A stretch of 64,000 nucleotides of DNA from Deltaproteobacteria bacterium (GTDB taxonomy: Bacteria > Desulfobacterota > Desulfobacteria > Desulfobacterales > Desulfatibacillaceae), in assembly GCA_016235345.1 (NCBI GenBank), contig JACRLG010000024.1, forward strand, positions 186,001 through 250,000, written 5' to 3'. Positions 1 through 8,857 of the stretch are shown one piece after another; the first letter of the stretch is position 1; every line of letters begins with the position of its first letter. Both the position numbers and the translations under genes were made by a program. Under the pieces are notes generated by a model, which worked only from the letters and a program-made list of their open reading frames with translations, searched no databases and was not told where the DNA came from.

Positions 1-2202
1 GGCTGCCTTAAGGCCCTGGAAACGGTGGAAGCGCTGAAATCCTCCGCCGGCTACATGGACTACCAGAAGCTCGTGGCCCTTTACGATGAATGGAAGGCCG
101 CTCTGGAAGGCTTCAGGCGCTCGTTCCCGCTCGGCGACCGGAACCTTGTGGGGATAATCGGAATCCAGGCGGGCCTTCTCCTTTCACACACGGCGAGCGT
201 TCCCAAGGAGCCCGTGGCGGAGGATGCGGGTGAGGCCACCGAGGGCTTCGACCTGGCCTCGCTGGTGGGGCAGGCGGCCCCGGCCCCTGAGGCTCCGATC
301 CGCAAAACGGCCCCGCCCGCCGTTTCGAGCCCGGCGGAGCCACTTTTCGAGGACCTTGCCCCCGCTCCTTCGGCCAGTGACAACCAGGGCCTTTTCGACG
401 AGCTGGACAACGTATTCGACCCGCTGGCCGCACAGGCCCCGGTTGACGTGGCGGTGGCCGACCCGTTTGCAGACGATTTTGAGGAAAGCCTTTCCCGTGG
501 CGCCGTGGTCCCACCCCGGACGCCCGCCCCAAAAAAGACCTTTTCCCCGGTTCCTGCGGACAGGCCTCAGCCCGGACCGGAGGCGCCCCCACCCATTGGC
601 GCGCCTCCGGCCCCCCGGGCGGCGGGGAAGCCTCCGGCTCCTCCCGCAGCCGAGCCTTTCGTAATCGAGCCCCTGCTGAAGGCGGCTCTTGAAGATGCCG
701 ACGCCGCAGAAATTTTGGATGCCGAGCCTGAAAAGGCCGTACCCGATGCGGCCCCGGAACCAGCGCCCGCAGATTCGGCTCTTGAATCAGCAAGCGCCCC
801 TTCAGCCGAGCCCAGGCAGCCCGCCCAGGAAATGGCCGGTTTCGGCCAGGACGATCTCGTCACCGAGCGCATCGCCAAGCAGAGCCTTCGGGTGGACGCC
901 ACCAAGGTGGACAACCTCATGAACCAGGTGGGCGAGCTGGTTGTCTCCAGGGCCTCCTACGGCCAGCTTTACTACGACATGAGGCAGTTCCAGCAGCGGC
1001 TTCACGAGATGCGCATAGATTCCAAGGAACTGAAGGCGGTGAGGGAGCTCACCTTCCGCCTTTCCGAGGCCACCGTCGCCTTGGGCCGGGTGGCCAACGA
1101 CCTTCAGGAAGGCGTGATGAAGGTCAGGATGCTGCCCATTTCCCAGCTTTTCAACCGCTATCCGCGCCTTGTCCGCGACCTTGCCCACGACACGGGGAAA
1201 AAGGTCCACCTGGAAGTGAAGGGCGAGGACACGGAACTGGACAAGATGGTCATAGAGGAAATAGCGAATCCTCTGGTCCACATCATAAGGAACGCCGTGG
1301 ATCACGGCATCGAGACTGTCGCGGAGCGCCTGCGGGCGGGCAAGCCCGAAACCGCCGTGGTGAAGCTGGAATCCTACCACGAGAGCAACCACGTGGTGGT
1401 GGAGATAACCGACGACGGCAGGGGCATCAACACCGACAGAATTCGCGAAACCGCCCTCATGAAGGGCTTCGCCACCCGCGAGGAACTGGACAGGATAGCC
1501 GGGAGGGAGTTGATCTCCTTCATCATGAAGCCCGGCTTCAGCACCGCCGCCTCGGTCACCAAGACGAGCGGACGCGGCGTTGGCATGGACGTGGTTAAAA
1601 AGAACATCGAAAAATTGAACGGCACGGTGGAGATAGAGAGCAAGGTGGGCCAGGGAACCCGTGTGCGCATCAAGATTCCCCTTACCCTGGCCATCATCCA
1701 GGCCCTCTTGGTCAGGGTGGGCAACGAGATTTTCACCCTGCCCCTTTCGGTGGTGGAGGAGACCCTTTCCTCGCAGATATCGGACATCGCCACCATCGAG
1801 GGCATGGAGGTCATCCAGATGCGCGACCGGGTGCTTCCGCTCCTGCGCCTCACGGACATCTTCCACCTAAAGTCCAAAAACACGGAAAGCGGCAAAATCT
1901 ACGTGGTTGTGGTCAACACCGGCATGAGGGACGTGGGCCTTGTGGTGGATTCCCTGATAGGCCAGGAAGAGGTGGTCATAAAGCCTCTGGTGGATTATCT
2001 CCAGGAAAACTGCGGCTTCTCCGGGGCGACGATTCTGGGCGACGGGCGGATATCGCTAATCCTTGACGTCTACCAGATGGTCAACCTGTCCGTGGCCAGG
2101 GTGGCCAGCGCCAGGGGCCTTCTGGAAGCGACGCTTGAGAGCAAGTCCCTGGCGGGCGTGAGCGCCAAGGACGCCGGCTCCCAGGGGCTCCAGGCACAGT
2201 AG
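1..2202 (+). CDS. cheA: CheA-type chemotaxis sensor histidine kinase (5' partial)
   Basis: Cytoplasmic kinase that autophosphorylates from ATP and passes phosphate to receiver proteins. The frame is open from base 1 with no start, so the N-terminus (presumably the phosphotransfer HPt domain) lies left of the window. In the visible 733 codons, residues about 60-285 are a Pro/Ala/Glu-rich linker with no recognisable P2 domain. The dimerisation helix starts near 293 (RVDATKVDNLMNQVGELV). The ATPase has an N-box (NPLVHIIRNAVDHGIE, about 423), G1 (DDGRGIN, about 471) and G2 (SGRGVGMDVV, about 523). A CheW-like domain fills about 560-700. The CheB-like genes downstream on the same strand are its likely receivers. 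Family assignment is secure; which sensory array it serves cannot be told here. Confidence 0.93.
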   Translation, partial: GCLKALETVEALKSSAGYMDYQKLVALYDEWKAALEGFRRSFPLGDRNLVGIIGIQAGLLLSHTASVPKEPVAEDAGEATEGFDLASLVGQAAPAPEAPIRKTAPPAVSSPAEPLFEDLAPAPSASDNQGLFDELDNVFDPLAAQAPVDVAVADPFADDFEESLSRGAVVPPRTPAPKKTFSPVPADRPQPGPEAPPPIGAPPAPRAAGKPPAPPAAEPFVIEPLLKAALEDADAAEILDAEPEKAVPDAAPEPAPADSALESASAPSAEPRQPAQEMAGFGQDDLVTERIAKQSLRVDATKVDNLMNQVGELVVSRASYGQLYYDMRQFQQRLHEMRIDSKELKAVRELTFRLSEATVALGRVANDLQEGVMKVRMLPISQLFNRYPRLVRDLAHDTGKKVHLEVKGEDTELDKMVIEEIANPLVHIIRNAVDHGIETVAERLRAGKPETAVVKLESYHESNHVVVEITDDGRGINTDRIRETALMKGFATREELDRIAGRELISFIMKPGFSTAASVTKTSGRGVGMDVVKKNIEKLNGTVEIESKVGQGTRVRIKIPLTLAIIQALLVRVGNEIFTLPLSVVEETLSSQISDIATIEGMEVIQMRDRVLPLLRLTDIFHLKSKNTESGKIYVVVVNTGMRDVGLVVDSLIGQEEVVIKPLVDYLQENCGFSGATILGDGRISLILDVYQMVNLSVARVASARGLLEATLESKSLAGVSAKDAGSQGLQAQ

Positions 2203-2350
2203 CGGCCGTCCTTCTGCATGGAATCCCCTCGCCGGGAGGAACTGCGCGACCCTGGGCGTACGGCCTTAAACCGGCGGAGTGTCACATACTGATATGTTCG
2301 TTTCGGGTGTTTGACCGGGATGGACGGCCAAAGCGGCAGGCGGCTTGAAC

Positions 2351-3754
2351 GTGACGAACTCGCTATTAGCGGAATTGATCCAAACCTGCTGCGCCTCCGG
2401 CATCAGCACGGCCATCGCCGTTTCGCACGGGCGGGAGGAGGGTCGCCTCTTCATCAGGGACGGCGAGCTGGTTCACGCCGAAACGGGTGAACTCACGGGG
2501 GTTGACGCTCTTAGTCTGATGGCCTCCTGGGACTACAGCCAGTTCGAGACCCTGGGCTTCCCGGCGGCAGTAAAGGCCACCATAACGACCCCCTGGCGAG
2601 AGCTTCTGGAATCCCTGGCCCCGGAACCCGCAGACGCCGCCCCGGAACCCGCTCGGCTCAAGGTCCTGGTGGTGGATGATTCCGCCATGATGAGAAGGGC
2701 CATTTCGGACATTGTGGCGGCCCAGCCCGACATGGAGGTTGCGGCCACGGCGGCCAACGGCGAGGACGCCCTGGCCAAAATGGCCGAGAGCAGGTTCGAC
2801 GTGATTACGCTCGACGTCAACATGCCGGTAATGGACGGCTCCACGGCCATCAAGCACATAATGATCAAAAAACCCTGCCCGGTGGTTATCATCTCCAACA
2901 CAGACCGGGCCGCCGTGGGCAACATTATGGATTTTCTCATGCTGGGCGCTGTGGATTTCGTGGCCAAGCCGGTGCGCGGCGGCAACCTTGCCCTTGCCGC
3001 CGACCGCATAGCGGGAAGAATAAGGACCGCCGCCACCGCCGGGGCTTCCTCCATCACCCGGTTCAAGCCCCCCGCGCCCAGGCCGGAGCGTGAATTAGAG
3101 ACAGCGGAGGGGAAAAGGCCGACGGACAGGCTGGTGGTGGTGATAGCCGGGGCGGGCGGGCACGCGGAGTGGTTCAAGCTGGTGTGCGGCCTTCCCGAAA
3201 ACCTGGACGCCTGCGTTTTGGTGATTCAGAACATGCCCCCCGATTTCATGGCGCCCCTTGCCGAATATACGGCGGCAAGAAGCATGGTGGACGTCGCGCC
3301 TCTCAGCGGCGAGGCTGCGGTGCTTTCGGGAACCTGCTACATAACGGCGGTTGACGCCCCGCCCGCCATAATGATGCGGCGCAGCCTGCCCATTCTGGTG
3401 GAAGGGGACCCCGTTGCGGCCAGGAATCCGGCAGAGGCCCTTTCCGGATTTTTGGCAAGCCTTGCCGAGTCGATGGCGGAGCCCTTGAAGGTGCTTGTCC
3501 TTTCGGGCGGCGGAGGCTCACAGGCGGCGGAGGGGCTTAAAAGCGTCATTGAAAAGGGCGGCTCCGTGGCCATTCAGAACCGGGAGACCGCCATGGTCCG
3601 GGCCCCACTGGATGAAATAGCCGGACAGGGCCTTGCTGCCGGGGAAACCAGGGTGGAGGCCATGATCGAAGGAATCGTAACTTACGCCTCAGGCCGGGAG
3701 AAAAATCCGTCCTCCGTCGATGACGACGACCCCGGCCTGGACTGGCTCATTTGA
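2351..3754 (+). CDS. PATAN (DUF4388)-receiver-CheB-like fusion, catalytically degenerate
   Basis: Three modules are visible. Residues about 1-85 are a PATAN/DUF4388 domain (GRLFIRDGELVHAETGEL). About 102-220 is a receiver with an intact phosphorylation site (DVITLDVNMPVMDG). About 262-445 aligns with the CheB methylesterase domain. CheB needs a Ser-His-Asp triad, and all three are missing: GASTGG reads AGAGGH, QHMPP reads QNMPP, and the GxDG loop reads SGGGGSQ. The protein is therefore unlikely to demethylate receptors and more likely acts as a phosphorylation-controlled scaffold or decoy. GTG at 2351 was chosen because a GCAGGCGG-like site lies about 7 nt upstream; TTG at 2345 is too close to it. 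It sits 148 bp after cheA and 21 bp before the next CheB paralog. Confidence 0.85.
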   Translation: MTNSLLAELIQTCCASGISTAIAVSHGREEGRLFIRDGELVHAETGELTGVDALSLMASWDYSQFETLGFPAAVKATITTPWRELLESLAPEPADAAPEPARLKVLVVDDSAMMRRAISDIVAAQPDMEVAATAANGEDALAKMAESRFDVITLDVNMPVMDGSTAIKHIMIKKPCPVVIISNTDRAAVGNIMDFLMLGAVDFVAKPVRGGNLALAADRIAGRIRTAATAGASSITRFKPPAPRPERELETAEGKRPTDRLVVVIAGAGGHAEWFKLVCGLPENLDACVLVIQNMPPDFMAPLAEYTAARSMVDVAPLSGEAAVLSGTCYITAVDAPPAIMMRRSLPILVEGDPVAARNPAEALSGFLASLAESMAEPLKVLVLSGGGGSQAAEGLKSVIEKGGSVAIQNRETAMVRAPLDEIAGQGLAAGETRVEAMIEGIVTYASGREKNPSSVDDDDPGLDWLI

Positions 3755-3775
3755 TATGGCTTTATCGGAGGGATT

Positions 3776-4816
3776 ATGGCGGAAAAGCTGAAGGTCCTCA
3801 TAGTGGATGACGCTGCCTTCATGCGCAAGGCCGTGGCCCAGATACTGGACTCCGACCCGGACCTCACGGTCATCGGGGAGTCCAAAAACGGCCTGGAGGC
3901 AGTCAGGGCGGCCCGGCAGCTCAAGCCCGACGTTATCACCATGGACATCGACATGCCGGTCATGGACGGCATAACCGCCATAAAGCACCTGATGATCGAA
4001 CACCCGGTGCCCATAGTGGTCCTAAGCTCCCTCACCTCCGAGGGGACCGTCACCTTCGAGGCCCTTCGCCTGGGGGTGGTGGATTTCGTGCCCAAGCCGT
4101 CCGGGTCCATATCCACGGACATGGATTCCGCCAAAAAGCAGCTCATCGACCGCATCAAGGTGGCCCGCTCCGTCAACATGGACAACGTGCGCCGGGTCCG
4201 CCTTTCCCGCAAATGGGGAATAAAGGACCGCATCAACAGCCTCTACGGCTACATCCCCCTGGATCACATCATAGCCATAGGAACCACCCTTTCCGGACCC
4301 AACACGGTGATAAGGCTCCTGTCCCAGCTTTCGCCGTCCCTTCCGGCCTGCGTGGTGGTGATCCAGGAGATTTCCCCCCGGATCATCGATTCCTTCTGCC
4401 GGGAATTCAACGAGCACGTGCCCTGGAGGGTGGAGGTGGCCCGCGAAGGCCAGGCCCTGGAGCAGGGAACCTGCTACATAAGCTCCACGGAAAGCCCCCA
4501 CTCCATCGATGCCGACTCAAAGGGCCTTCCCTGCCTCAAGGCTTCGGTGAACCCAAGGCGTCCCCTGGACGCCTTGTTCGAGACCGCCTCCAGGATTTTT
4601 TCGCGATCCACCTTGGGGCTTTTGCTCACGGGCATCGGGGAGGACGGGGCCGAGGGCTTCGCCGCCATAAGGGACGCCCACGGGGTGACCGTGGCCCAGA
4701 AGGCGGACTGCTGCGTCTACCCCAACCTCACCGAAAACGCCATTCTCAGGGGCGTGGTGGACAGGGAGCTGGACGAGACCGATCTGGCGAGGTTCATAGA
4801 AACCATAATCGTGTGA
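3776..4816 (+). CDS. Receiver-CheB-like protein, triad partly lost
   Basis: The protein has 346 residues. The receiver domain (about 5-115) has an intact acceptor motif (DVITMDIDMPVMDG). A CheB-type C-terminal domain spans about 160-345. Aligned to CheB, the nucleophile Ser is replaced (GASTGG reads GTTLSG, so Thr at that position), the catalytic His is Glu (IQEISP), but the Asp is kept (TGIGEDGAEG). Methylesterase activity is therefore doubtful; the receiver should still accept phosphate. GGAGG just before ATG 3776 supports the start. The gene follows the PATAN-CheB fusion by 21 bp and probably shares its transcript. Confidence 0.87.
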   Translation: MAEKLKVLIVDDAAFMRKAVAQILDSDPDLTVIGESKNGLEAVRAARQLKPDVITMDIDMPVMDGITAIKHLMIEHPVPIVVLSSLTSEGTVTFEALRLGVVDFVPKPSGSISTDMDSAKKQLIDRIKVARSVNMDNVRRVRLSRKWGIKDRINSLYGYIPLDHIIAIGTTLSGPNTVIRLLSQLSPSLPACVVVIQEISPRIIDSFCREFNEHVPWRVEVAREGQALEQGTCYISSTESPHSIDADSKGLPCLKASVNPRRPLDALFETASRIFSRSTLGLLLTGIGEDGAEGFAAIRDAHGVTVAQKADCCVYPNLTENAILRGVVDRELDETDLARFIETIIV

Positions 4817-4909
4817 CGGTTTGAAGTTTCGCCCCGCCCCGGAAAAGGGGACGGGACGTCGGACGCGCCCGCTTCGGCGGGCCAAACGGAAAAACGGGCG
4901 GGGTCCGCA

Positions 4910-5881
4910 ATGGAAAGTACCATAATACCAGTGGCAAGCGGCAAGGGCGGCGTGGGCAAGACCCTCATTTCGGCCAACATCGCCATCGCACTCGCCCGCA
5001 TGGGCCACTCCACCGTGGCGGTGGACCTGGACCTCGGCGGCTCCAACCTCTACACCTATCTTGGGGTGCCCAACAAGTATCCGGGCATAGGGGACTATTT
5101 AAAGGGCGGGGTGGCCGACTTTCAGGACCTTGTCGTTCCCACGCCCATCCCCAACCTGTCCTTCGTGCCGGGGGACGGCAAGACCCCGTTTCTGGCCAAC
5201 ATCACCTTCGAGGAGCGCCGCGCCCTCATCAACGGCATAAAGAACATCCGCGCCCGCTACGTTATTCTGGACCTTTCAGCCGGGTCCACTTTCAACACCC
5301 TGAATTTTTTCGGCATCGTGAAGCGCGGCTTGTGCGTCACCAGTTTCGAGACCCCGGCTGTCATGAATTTCGTCATGTTCCTGCGCAATTTCATGCTCCG
5401 GGTGCTTTCCGGGGTGGTGAGGAGCGACAAGAGGGTGTTCGAGATGGTGCTCTCCGCCTTCGGAGACACGGCCAGGGCGGAGATCATGACCGTGCCCTAT
5501 CTCGTGGGGCAGATATCGGCCATCAACCCAAGGCTTGCCGCCGCCGTGGAGGAAACATGCCGCCGCTACAGGCCCGCAGTAGTCTTCAACATGGGGGACG
5601 ACCCGGAGGAACTGGCCGTCGCAGGGCGCATAGAATCCACCCTGCAACAGGGGCTCGCCATATCCCCGCGCTTTTTCGGTTTCGTTTACCATGATGAGTC
5701 GGTGAGGGTTGCGGCCAAGAAAAGGGAGGTGCTTCTCACCCGCTATCCCACGGGCAGGGCCAGCCAGGGCATAATCCGCCTTGCGAAAAAGATCGTCTCC
5801 GACTGGGACTCGGACGCGGAGGAAACGGCCATGGATCTCTTGGAACGCACCCGCCGGGAACAGGGAGCCTTCAGGGCCTGA
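4910..5881 (+). CDS. MinD/ParA-family P-loop ATPase
   Basis: A 323-residue ATPase of the MinD/ParA/FlhG class. The deviant Walker A motif is near the N-terminus (SGKGGVGKTLISANIA, about 10-25) and is followed by the switch region AVDLDLGGSNLYTYLG. The Walker B-like segment YVILDLSAGS is near 122. Such proteins dimerise on ATP and position cellular complexes or activate partners. No C-terminal amphipathic membrane-targeting helix like that of MinD is obvious; the end is charged (ERTRREQGAFRA). It lies 93 bp after the second CheB-like gene, which suggests, without proving, a role in placing the chemosensory complex. No flagellar gene is nearby to support an FlhG assignment. Confidence 0.85.
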   Translation: MESTIIPVASGKGGVGKTLISANIAIALARMGHSTVAVDLDLGGSNLYTYLGVPNKYPGIGDYLKGGVADFQDLVVPTPIPNLSFVPGDGKTPFLANITFEERRALINGIKNIRARYVILDLSAGSTFNTLNFFGIVKRGLCVTSFETPAVMNFVMFLRNFMLRVLSGVVRSDKRVFEMVLSAFGDTARAEIMTVPYLVGQISAINPRLAAAVEETCRRYRPAVVFNMGDDPEELAVAGRIESTLQQGLAISPRFFGFVYHDESVRVAAKKREVLLTRYPTGRASQGIIRLAKKIVSDWDSDAEETAMDLLERTRREQGAFRA

Positions 5882-5922
5882 GGACCGGGCTGACGCCAGA
5901 CGGCCACACCGTGGAGAACTTG

Positions 5923-6687
5923 ATGGATTTGTTCAAGAAAATTCCTCCAGCCCTCATCTCCTTCGTTCTTCTTCTCTTGTGCTGGGAAGGAGTGGTGAGG
6001 CTTGGGGTATGGAGTGAAAACGTGCTGCCGGGGCCGTTAACAGTAGGCCTCGGAATGTGGGAACTGGCGTGCAGCGGGCTTTTGCTGAAGCACACTGTTT
6101 CAAGCCTTTTTCGGGTGACGGCCGGCTTTTACCTGGCCGTGGTCCTGGGGGTTCCGGCGGGAATACTGCTGGGCTACTTTGTTTTCGCAAAAAGGGCCTT
6201 AAACCCCATAGTCCAGTTTTTCAGGCCCATTTCGCCACTTGCGTGGATACCGCTCGCCATGCTGTGGTTCGGCATCGGCGACAAGCCTGCGATTTTTCTG
6301 ATCTTTCTGGCAAGTTTCTTCCCCCTGGCGGTTTCAACCGGGGCCGCAGTTGAAAGCATTAAAAAGACCTATTTCCAGGTGGCGGCCAATTTTGCCTTCA
6401 CCAAAAGGGAAATTTTCACCATGATCATTTTTCCGGCCATTCTTCCAACGGTTCTTGTGAACCTTCGCATAAGCCTCGGCATCGCCTGGATAGTGGTTGT
6501 GGCCGCCGAGATGATAGCGGTCAAAAGCGGTCTGGGCTTTTTGATAATCGATTCCAGAAACGCCTTGCGCATGGATTACGTTCTGGACGCCATGATCATA
6601 ATCGGCGCAATAGGGGTGGTGCTGGATTCGGTGATGCTCAGACTTTCCATGGCGAGAGAAGTGCAATGGGGCGTTCGAGGCCGCTAA
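5923..6687 (+). CDS. ABC transporter permease, SsuC/TauC/NrtB type
   Basis: About 254 residues with six predicted membrane segments. The inner-membrane-component signature lies in the second half (AANFAFTKREIFTMIIFPAI), the loop that docks on the ATPase. It resembles permeases for sulfonates, taurine, nitrate or pyrimidine precursors; the substrate cannot be told. A GGAG at 5912-5915 lies 7 nt before ATG 5923, so I chose that over GTG 5911. The ATPase and binding-protein genes follow, but a 273-bp spacer with a palindromic repeat element separates permease from ATPase. The stop codon abuts that element directly. Confidence 0.87.
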   Translation: MDLFKKIPPALISFVLLLLCWEGVVRLGVWSENVLPGPLTVGLGMWELACSGLLLKHTVSSLFRVTAGFYLAVVLGVPAGILLGYFVFAKRALNPIVQFFRPISPLAWIPLAMLWFGIGDKPAIFLIFLASFFPLAVSTGAAVESIKKTYFQVAANFAFTKREIFTMIIFPAILPTVLVNLRISLGIAWIVVVAAEMIAVKSGLGFLIIDSRNALRMDYVLDAMIIIGAIGVVLDSVMLRLSMAREVQWGVRGR

Positions 6688-6805
6688 CCCAGGCGTCCTG
6701 AAAACGCGAACTGCTAAAGCGGGCGGGTCGTCATGTACGACAAGTACTATTCCTTCCCGCCCGCTTCACTCTTCCTTGCATTTCATCGTTTTCAGAACGC
6801 CTGGG
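6688..6805 (+). repeat. Hairpin element copy A
   Basis: The arms are CCCAGGCGTCCTGAAAACG and its near-perfect complement CGTTTTCAGAACGCCTGGG. The interior starts CGAACTGCT and ends CCTTGCATTTCAT. A middle stem GCGGGCGGG/CCCGCCCGC encloses the small hairpin GTCGT-CATGT-ACGAC. It begins at the base after the permease stop codon. See the findings for the family of eight. Confidence 0.85.
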
Positions 6806-6860
6806 CGTGATAGCCTGAAATAAAGAACGCCTGGGTATGAGGGCCTGAAATAAAGAAAGT
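6795..6860 (+). repeat. 30-bp direct repeat (two copies plus fragment)
   Basis: Bases 6795-6824 and 6825-6854 are near-identical 30-mers beginning GAACGCCTGGG and ending GCCTGAAATAAA. A shorter partial unit follows. The first copy begins inside the right arm of hairpin element A, so the duplication arose from or together with the element's end. No gene or promoter was recognised here. Confidence 0.75.
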
Positions 6861-6960
6861 CGGCCTGGGCGTGTCGGTTTTTAGAAAAGACAATTAGCTG
6901 CTGGGCGGCGCAGAAAAGAGAGCCTGTGCGTGGCGGCTTTGAAAAAGAAGGTGATTCGCC

Positions 6961-7794
6961 ATGATGAGCGCGATGCTTGCGAAGGATGAGAGGCGGAAGG
7001 ACTACATCCGTATCCGCAGCCTTCGCAAGGCTTACCAGGAACGTCGCCAAGCCAGGAGGGAGCCCGAAGACCCGGCTCCCCGCCTTGGCCAGGAGAGCGT
7101 GGTCCTGGAAAACATCGATCTCGATATGGGAGAGGGCGAGATCGTGTGCGTCCTGGGGCCTTCGGGATGCGGCAAGTCAACGCTTTTACGGATCGTGGCG
7201 GGTTTTGATCCGGGCTACACAGGCCAGGTCGAGATTGACGGAAAAACGGTGAACGGGCCGAGCCCCGATCATATTTTCGTGTTTCAGCAAAGCGGCCTTC
7301 TGGACTGGATGACCGTGGGGCAGAACGTGGGCCTGGGGCTCCGGCACATGAAGGACAAGGCAGCCATGAAGGAAAAGGTGGCCGAGTATCTCGATCTGGT
7401 GGATCTTGCCGGTTTCGAGAGCCGCTACCCCTTCCAGCTTTCTGGAGGAATGCAGAGGAGGGTGGAGCTTGCCAGGGCCATGGCGGTGAACCCGGACGTG
7501 CTGTTCATGGACGAGCCGTTCACGGGCCTGGATTTTCTCACCCACATGCGGATGCGCGAGGAGGTTCTGAACCTTCACGATTATCTGCAAAAAACCATTG
7601 TCATGGTGACCCACGACATAGAAGACGCCCTCATAATGGGAGACCGCATAATCGTTTTCGGAAGCCGCCCCACCAAGGTCAAAATGGCGAGGGTTCTGGA
7701 TTTTCCAAGGCCCAGGGATTTTTCCAGCGACCCGGACCTTGCCGAGCTAAGGCGCCAGATTTATCTCATGATGGGTGTCCACTATGCGCTATAG
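6961..7794 (+). CDS. ABC transporter ATP-binding protein, SsuB/TauB/NrtD type
   Basis: A 277-residue ABC ATPase. Walker A is GPSGCGKST (about 69), the Q-loop is FVFQQSGLLDWMTV, the signature is LSGGMQRRVELARA (about 160), Walker B is PDVLFMDEPFTGLD and the H-loop is MVTHDIEDAL. The FQQ-x-LLPW-type Q-loop is typical of nitrate/sulfonate/taurine importers. A basic insert (RRQARREPED) of about 20 residues sits near residue 30, before the ABC core, and is unusual. It energises the permease at 5923. The 3' end overlaps the binding-protein gene. Confidence 0.9.
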   Translation: MMSAMLAKDERRKDYIRIRSLRKAYQERRQARREPEDPAPRLGQESVVLENIDLDMGEGEIVCVLGPSGCGKSTLLRIVAGFDPGYTGQVEIDGKTVNGPSPDHIFVFQQSGLLDWMTVGQNVGLGLRHMKDKAAMKEKVAEYLDLVDLAGFESRYPFQLSGGMQRRVELARAMAVNPDVLFMDEPFTGLDFLTHMRMREEVLNLHDYLQKTIVMVTHDIEDALIMGDRIIVFGSRPTKVKMARVLDFPRPRDFSSDPDLAELRRQIYLMMGVHYAL

Positions 7795-8842
7795 GCAGAC
7801 CCGCATGGCCGAGTGGGTGGACGGGCTTTCGCTCAGGCGCAAGGTGCTGATGCTTTCCCTTGCCTGGCTTGCGCTCATTTCGGCGTCGCATTTCTGGGTC
7901 AACCGGGAGCCGACGGGCCGGATCGTGGTTCGCATGGGCTACATGCCGGTCATCTCCAACATCGCGGCCCCCATTCTTGACGCAGCCTCGAAGGAGGGAA
8001 AGGGTGTCAGGTTCGAGGCCATGAAGTTTTCCAGCTTCGCCGAAATGGGCGAGGCCCTCAGAAACGGAAGCATAGACGCGGCCTTCATAATCGCCCCCCT
8101 TGCGGTGGCCTTGCGCCAGCAGGGCGAGGACGTGAGGATAGTGGCCATTGGAGCCCGCCACGAAAGCACCCTGGTGGTGAAAAAGTCGCTTCCGGTAAAG
8201 ACCTTCGCCGATCTTGCAGGTAAGACCCTGGCAGTGCCAATGCGTTTTTCCGGCCACAACCTTGCCGTAAGAAGGCTTGCGGAAAAATACGGCCTGGGGG
8301 AGAGCATCAAAATAGTGGAAATGAACCCGCCCGATATGGCAGCCGCAATGGCCGCCGGGGTGCTGGACGCCTACTGCGTGGGAGAGCCCATGGCAGCCAA
8401 AACCATCATGGCCGGGCAGTCCAGGGCGCTGTCGTACGTGGAGGAAGCGTGGCCGGGCTTCATCTGTAACCTCGTGCTCGTAAAAGGCGACTTGGTGGAG
8501 AATCACCCGGAAAGGGTGGCGGCCCTGGTTCAGGGCGCGGCGAGGGCCGGGCTGTGGGCTAAGGCCAACCTGAAGGAGGCGGCCAGGATAGCCTCCGATT
8601 ACTGGGGAACGCCCCTGCCTCTTGTGGAGTACGCCCTTGAAACCCCGCCTGGAAGGGTGGTTTTCAACCGGTTCGCGCCCAAGGAATCGGAAGTTCAGGA
8701 AATGGCCGGTTACATGGCCCGGTTCAGGATCATCGAAACCGCCGAAATAGAGGGCCTGGTGGAGCCGCGCTTCGCTCTTGCAGCCGACCTTGACGGCATA
8801 AAAGGTTTTTCCTCCATCCTGCGTAAGGCCCGTGGCCGATAG
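7784..8842 (+). CDS. ABC transporter substrate-binding protein (NMT1/SsuA-like), membrane-anchored
   Basis: The start overlaps the ATPase stop by 11 nt, so the two are translationally coupled; GTG 7775 and ATG 7805 are alternatives. A single hydrophobic segment (VLMLSLAWLALISA, about 25-40) precedes the periplasmic domain. It lacks a lipobox Cys, so it looks like an uncleaved or cleaved signal anchor. The rest is a bilobed NMT1/THI5-like fold (VVRMGYMPVISNIAAPIL; GSIDAAFIIAPLAVALRQ). Family members bind sulfonates, taurine, nitrate or pyrimidines. The ligand is not predictable from the sequence. Confidence 0.83.
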   Translation: MRYRQTRMAEWVDGLSLRRKVLMLSLAWLALISASHFWVNREPTGRIVVRMGYMPVISNIAAPILDAASKEGKGVRFEAMKFSSFAEMGEALRNGSIDAAFIIAPLAVALRQQGEDVRIVAIGARHESTLVVKKSLPVKTFADLAGKTLAVPMRFSGHNLAVRRLAEKYGLGESIKIVEMNPPDMAAAMAAGVLDAYCVGEPMAAKTIMAGQSRALSYVEEAWPGFICNLVLVKGDLVENHPERVAALVQGAARAGLWAKANLKEAARIASDYWGTPLPLVEYALETPPGRVVFNRFAPKESEVQEMAGYMARFRIIETAEIEGLVEPRFALAADLDGIKGFSSILRKARGR

Positions 8843-8857
8843 GCAAGGAAGGTCTTC

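Noticed and set aside
802-1866. A 354-codon frame antisense to cheA
   Set aside because: Shadow of cheA codon usage, rich in His/Gly with no known motif.
4910-5881. FlhG flagellar number regulator
   Set aside because: No flagellar genes nearby and no clear FlhG-specific motif; kept as a general MinD/ParA-type ATPase.
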